A stretch of DNA of 64,000 bases from Dyella sp. GSA-30 (GTDB lineage: Bacteria > Pseudomonadota > Gammaproteobacteria > Xanthomonadales > Rhodanobacteraceae): contig NZ_AP027042.1 of the NCBI RefSeq assembly GCF_027924605.1, forward strand, positions 5,061,524-5,125,523, read 5' to 3'. Shown one piece after another: positions 62,436-64,000 of this stretch. A model generated the notes under the pieces. It saw only the letters and a program-made list of their open reading frames with translations, searched no databases and was not told the origin of the DNA. A program made the position numbers and the translations under genes. Position 1 is the stretch's first letter; each line of letters starts with the position of its first letter.

Positions 62436-62700
62436 GCGGTCGCGACTGAAGTCGCTCCTACAAAATTGGATATGCACCGCTAGCTTGTAGGAGCGACCTC
62501 AGGGAACCTCGAATAACCTCAGTTTTAGTTCTCGTCATCCCGGCGTAGGCCGGGACCCAGTGGCATCGGTTTTTAGTTTTCGCGATAGAGCTGACTTTTG
62601 CGGGGGCCGTTGCGATGACCGATCAAAAGGCCACTGGGTTCCGGCCTACGCCGGAATGACGATTAGGAAAGGTTTTTAGAGGTTCCCTTCAGTCGCGACC
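62436..62700. repeat. REP element interrupted by a nested repeat
   Basis: Left parts: GTCGCGACTGAAGTCGCTCC (62439-62458) and GTAGGAGCGACCTCA (62487-62501). Right part: TTCAGTCGCGACC (62688-62700). The GAGCGACYTCAGTCGC element is split by the 62502-62687 element. Confidence 0.8.
62502..62687. mobile_element. MITE-like element nested in a REP
   Basis: Terminal inverted repeats GGGAACCTC (62502-62510) and GAGGTTCCC (62679-62687), flanked by CTCA (62498-62501) and TTCA (62688-62691), a probable 4-bp duplication with one change. Inside is an inverted pair around GTCATCCCGGCGTAGGCCGG (62534) and its complement (to 62660). 186 bp, no ORF. Confidence 0.7.
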
Positions 62701-62751
62701 GCAACCTCTAGACATGCCAAGCGCGCGGTTATCGCCCTTCCCTCCAGCCAC

Positions 62752-62783
62752 AAAAAAACCGGCCTCCCCTAAGGAAGGCCGGT
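62752..62783 (-). terminator. Terminator of the GH64 gene
   Basis: On the minus strand ACCGGCCT (62776-62783) pairs with AGGCCGGT (62758-62765) and is followed by seven T (62752-62758), 30 bases after the GH64 stop. Confidence 0.85.
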
Positions 62784-62812
62784 CTTAATTTCTACTGCTT
62801 TAGTTCAGGCGA

Positions 62813-64000
62813 TTACCAACCGATGCCCAGTTCCATGTGTTCGGGCTTGTCGGTATGGATGGTCGAGCTCTGGCTGGACACGTCGTCGTAGGCAAAGCCA
62901 TAGGCCAGGCCGTTGACGCCATGCGTGTGCCAGAACTTGGCGTAGTAGTTCGCCGGGGCGCCGAGGTACCACGCCGAGGGCACGGCCCACAGCGTGCTGT
63001 CTTCCATGACGTGACGGTTGAACGCCGCGCAGATCTGCGCCTCGATGGCCAGCTCCGTACTGTTGCCCGTAGCCAGCGTGCCCTTGCCTTCCAGGATGTC
63101 CTGGGTGGTCGGCTTCTGCACGATGTACGGACCACCCGCCACGACGTTACCCGAATCATCCAGCTCGGTGAACGACAGGCTGCCATTGACGACCTGGCCG
63201 CTGAAGTGGCGACCGCCTACCTCGATGTTCAGAGGGGTGTTGCTGTACATCTGCCAGATCTGATTCACATAAGCATCGAAGTAGTGCGCGTTGGTTTGAC
63301 CCACGTCGAACGTGGACTTGCCCGGCGCCATGATGCGCAGCTGGTTCTGCAACGACACCTGGAACTCAGCCGGCACTTCGGTGTTGTACGCCGCAAACAA
63401 TGCGTCGTGCGTCTGGGTCAGACCCGTCTGCTGATGGAAGTTCTTGCTGTCGCCCCACACGTCGAGCAGGAGCGGCAGGCCGAAATCGTCCACCTGGGTC
63501 GTGTTGATCCACACGCCACCGTCGTTGTACGTGAACTCGTACCAGTCGTAACGCACGCCGATATTCGGATCGGTCCCGTTAAGCGGATTGGGGCCGGCGA
63601 AACCGACGTTGCCATTGGCATCCGTCAACGTCGTCATGTACAGCGGTTCGCCGAGCGAGATAAAGATGCGACCGGAATCCATCTCGGGCAGCTTCATCAG
63701 CTTCGCTTGCGCCAACGTAAAGGCGTAGTTCGGATAGTTCTGGCCGTTCTTGGTCAGATGGCCGGATGCGTTGTTGTCGGCAGCGGACATATGCGTGAAC
63801 GTGCCGTCCGGCTTCAACCACGAGAACACGTGCGTGGCCGGATCCTGCGCGATGACTTCCACGTAGACCTGGTCGTCCGTGTAGGCACCATGGGTGTTGT
63901 TCACCAGCGTCGTGCCGATGAAGCCCGGGTACACCGTGTAGTCCGGCGTCTGGCCCGAACCGCTGCTGCCACCAGTGCCGGTGCCCGGATCGGTGCCGCC
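62813..64000 (-). CDS. GH64 family beta-1,3-glucanase, N-terminus off the window
   Basis: The frame is open to the right edge; 395 residues are visible up to TAA at 62813. The N-terminal visible part is a Gly/Ser-rich linker (GTDPGTGTGGSSGSGQ), so another domain such as a carbohydrate-binding module or signal peptide lies beyond. The catalytic domain follows: VYPGFIGTTLVNNTHGAYTD, YDWYEFTYNDGG, MAPGKSTFDVGQTNAHYFDA and AFNRHVMEDSTLW, matching GH64 laminaripentaose-producing glucanases. Probably secreted to attack fungal or plant beta-glucan. Followed by a good terminator. Confidence 0.87.
   Translation of the reverse strand, partial: GGTDPGTGTGGSSGSGQTPDYTVYPGFIGTTLVNNTHGAYTDDQVYVEVIAQDPATHVFSWLKPDGTFTHMSAADNNASGHLTKNGQNYPNYAFTLAQAKLMKLPEMDSGRIFISLGEPLYMTTLTDANGNVGFAGPNPLNGTDPNIGVRYDWYEFTYNDGGVWINTTQVDDFGLPLLLDVWGDSKNFHQQTGLTQTHDALFAAYNTEVPAEFQVSLQNQLRIMAPGKSTFDVGQTNAHYFDAYVNQIWQMYSNTPLNIEVGGRHFSGQVVNGSLSFTELDDSGNVVAGGPYIVQKPTTQDILEGKGTLATGNSTELAIEAQICAAFNRHVMEDSTLWAVPSAWYLGAPANYYAKFWHTHGVNGLAYGFAYDDVSSQSSTIHTDKPEHMELGIGW

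Larger units (their letters stand above)
62388..62812. other. Repeat-rich intergenic region
   Basis: 425 bases between convergent genes holding a REP element interrupted by a MITE-like element, and the terminator of the GH64 gene. No gene seen. Confidence 0.6.

Overview
The window joins two kinds of DNA. Bases 1 to about 41,834 are the right-hand part of a large integrated mobile element (ICE or mobilizable island). It carries two MobA/MobL-type relaxase genes, two H-NS-like silencer genes, an IS21-family insertion, many small ORFans, and a 522-residue tyrosine integrase (40046-41614). The integrase lies beside a 44-base tRNA 3'-end fragment (41791-41834, most like tRNA-Phe) that serves as the attachment repeat. 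No conjugation (T4SS) genes are visible, so they, the other attachment site and the intact tRNA should lie left of the window. From 41,835 on, the DNA looks like a chromosome. The repeats of the GTAGGAGCGACTTCAGTCGC type, together with the gene content (GH64 glucanase, TonB siderophore receptor, BlaI/BlaR1 pair, azoreductase), suggest a high-GC gammaproteobacterium of the Rhodanobacteraceae/Xanthomonadales (Dyella/Luteibacter/Frateuria-like). The genus is inference.

Layout of the island. 1-2065: an operon-like run of SRAP (DNA-protein crosslink) protein, a hypothetical, a small basic protein and a GIY-YIG-like protein. 2156-6884: small accessory genes, a PD-(D/E)XK-like protein, an ankyrin protein and an XRE regulator with twin palindromic operators. 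7171-9850: a GC-rich structured segment, then an IS21-type istA/istB pair ending in three 45-bp tandem repeats. 10127-16133: relaxase 1, two H-NS-like proteins, a lipoprotein and small membrane or coiled-coil proteins. 16192-25328 (minus): a six-gene phosphorothioation cluster of Ssp type. Its order is DUF4007 (SspB-like), large P-loop ATPase (SspC-like), PAPS-reductase-like (SspD-like), GIY-YIG nuclease, large DGQHR/DndB-like protein and cysteine desulfurase (SspA/DndA-like), with ATGA overlaps and a perfect palindrome before the first gene.

25647-33213 (minus) is a second coherent block that looks like a toxin or effector operon. It encodes a candidate immunity protein, a 1433-residue DUF2235 (Tle1-like) lipase with a very long Ala/Gln/His-rich region and poly-Gly tail, a coiled-coil membrane protein, a secreted transglutaminase-like cysteine peptidase, a miniature Rhs-tip protein with its own signal peptide and an HELGH metallopeptidase motif, and a small exported protein. 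33388-39790 holds a periplasmic protein, a MASE1 pseudo-kinase, relaxase 2 and nuclease-like or hypothetical genes. The integrase follows.

The chromosomal part holds an orphan HicB-like antitoxin with an operator palindrome, a tandem triple stem-loop (43539-43626), a DUF3892 protein, a retropepsin/TPR protein, GNAT, TetR-AzoR divergent pair, MAPEG protein, BlaI-BlaR1 with a clear promoter/operator, WG-repeat protein, cPLA2/patatin-like lipase, Fur-box TonB receptor, ABC-F ATPase, a BamE-like small exported protein preceded by a Cys-rich leader ORF, a probable polymorphic-toxin remnant with immunity gene, a MITE nested in a REP element, and a GH64 glucanase running off the right edge.
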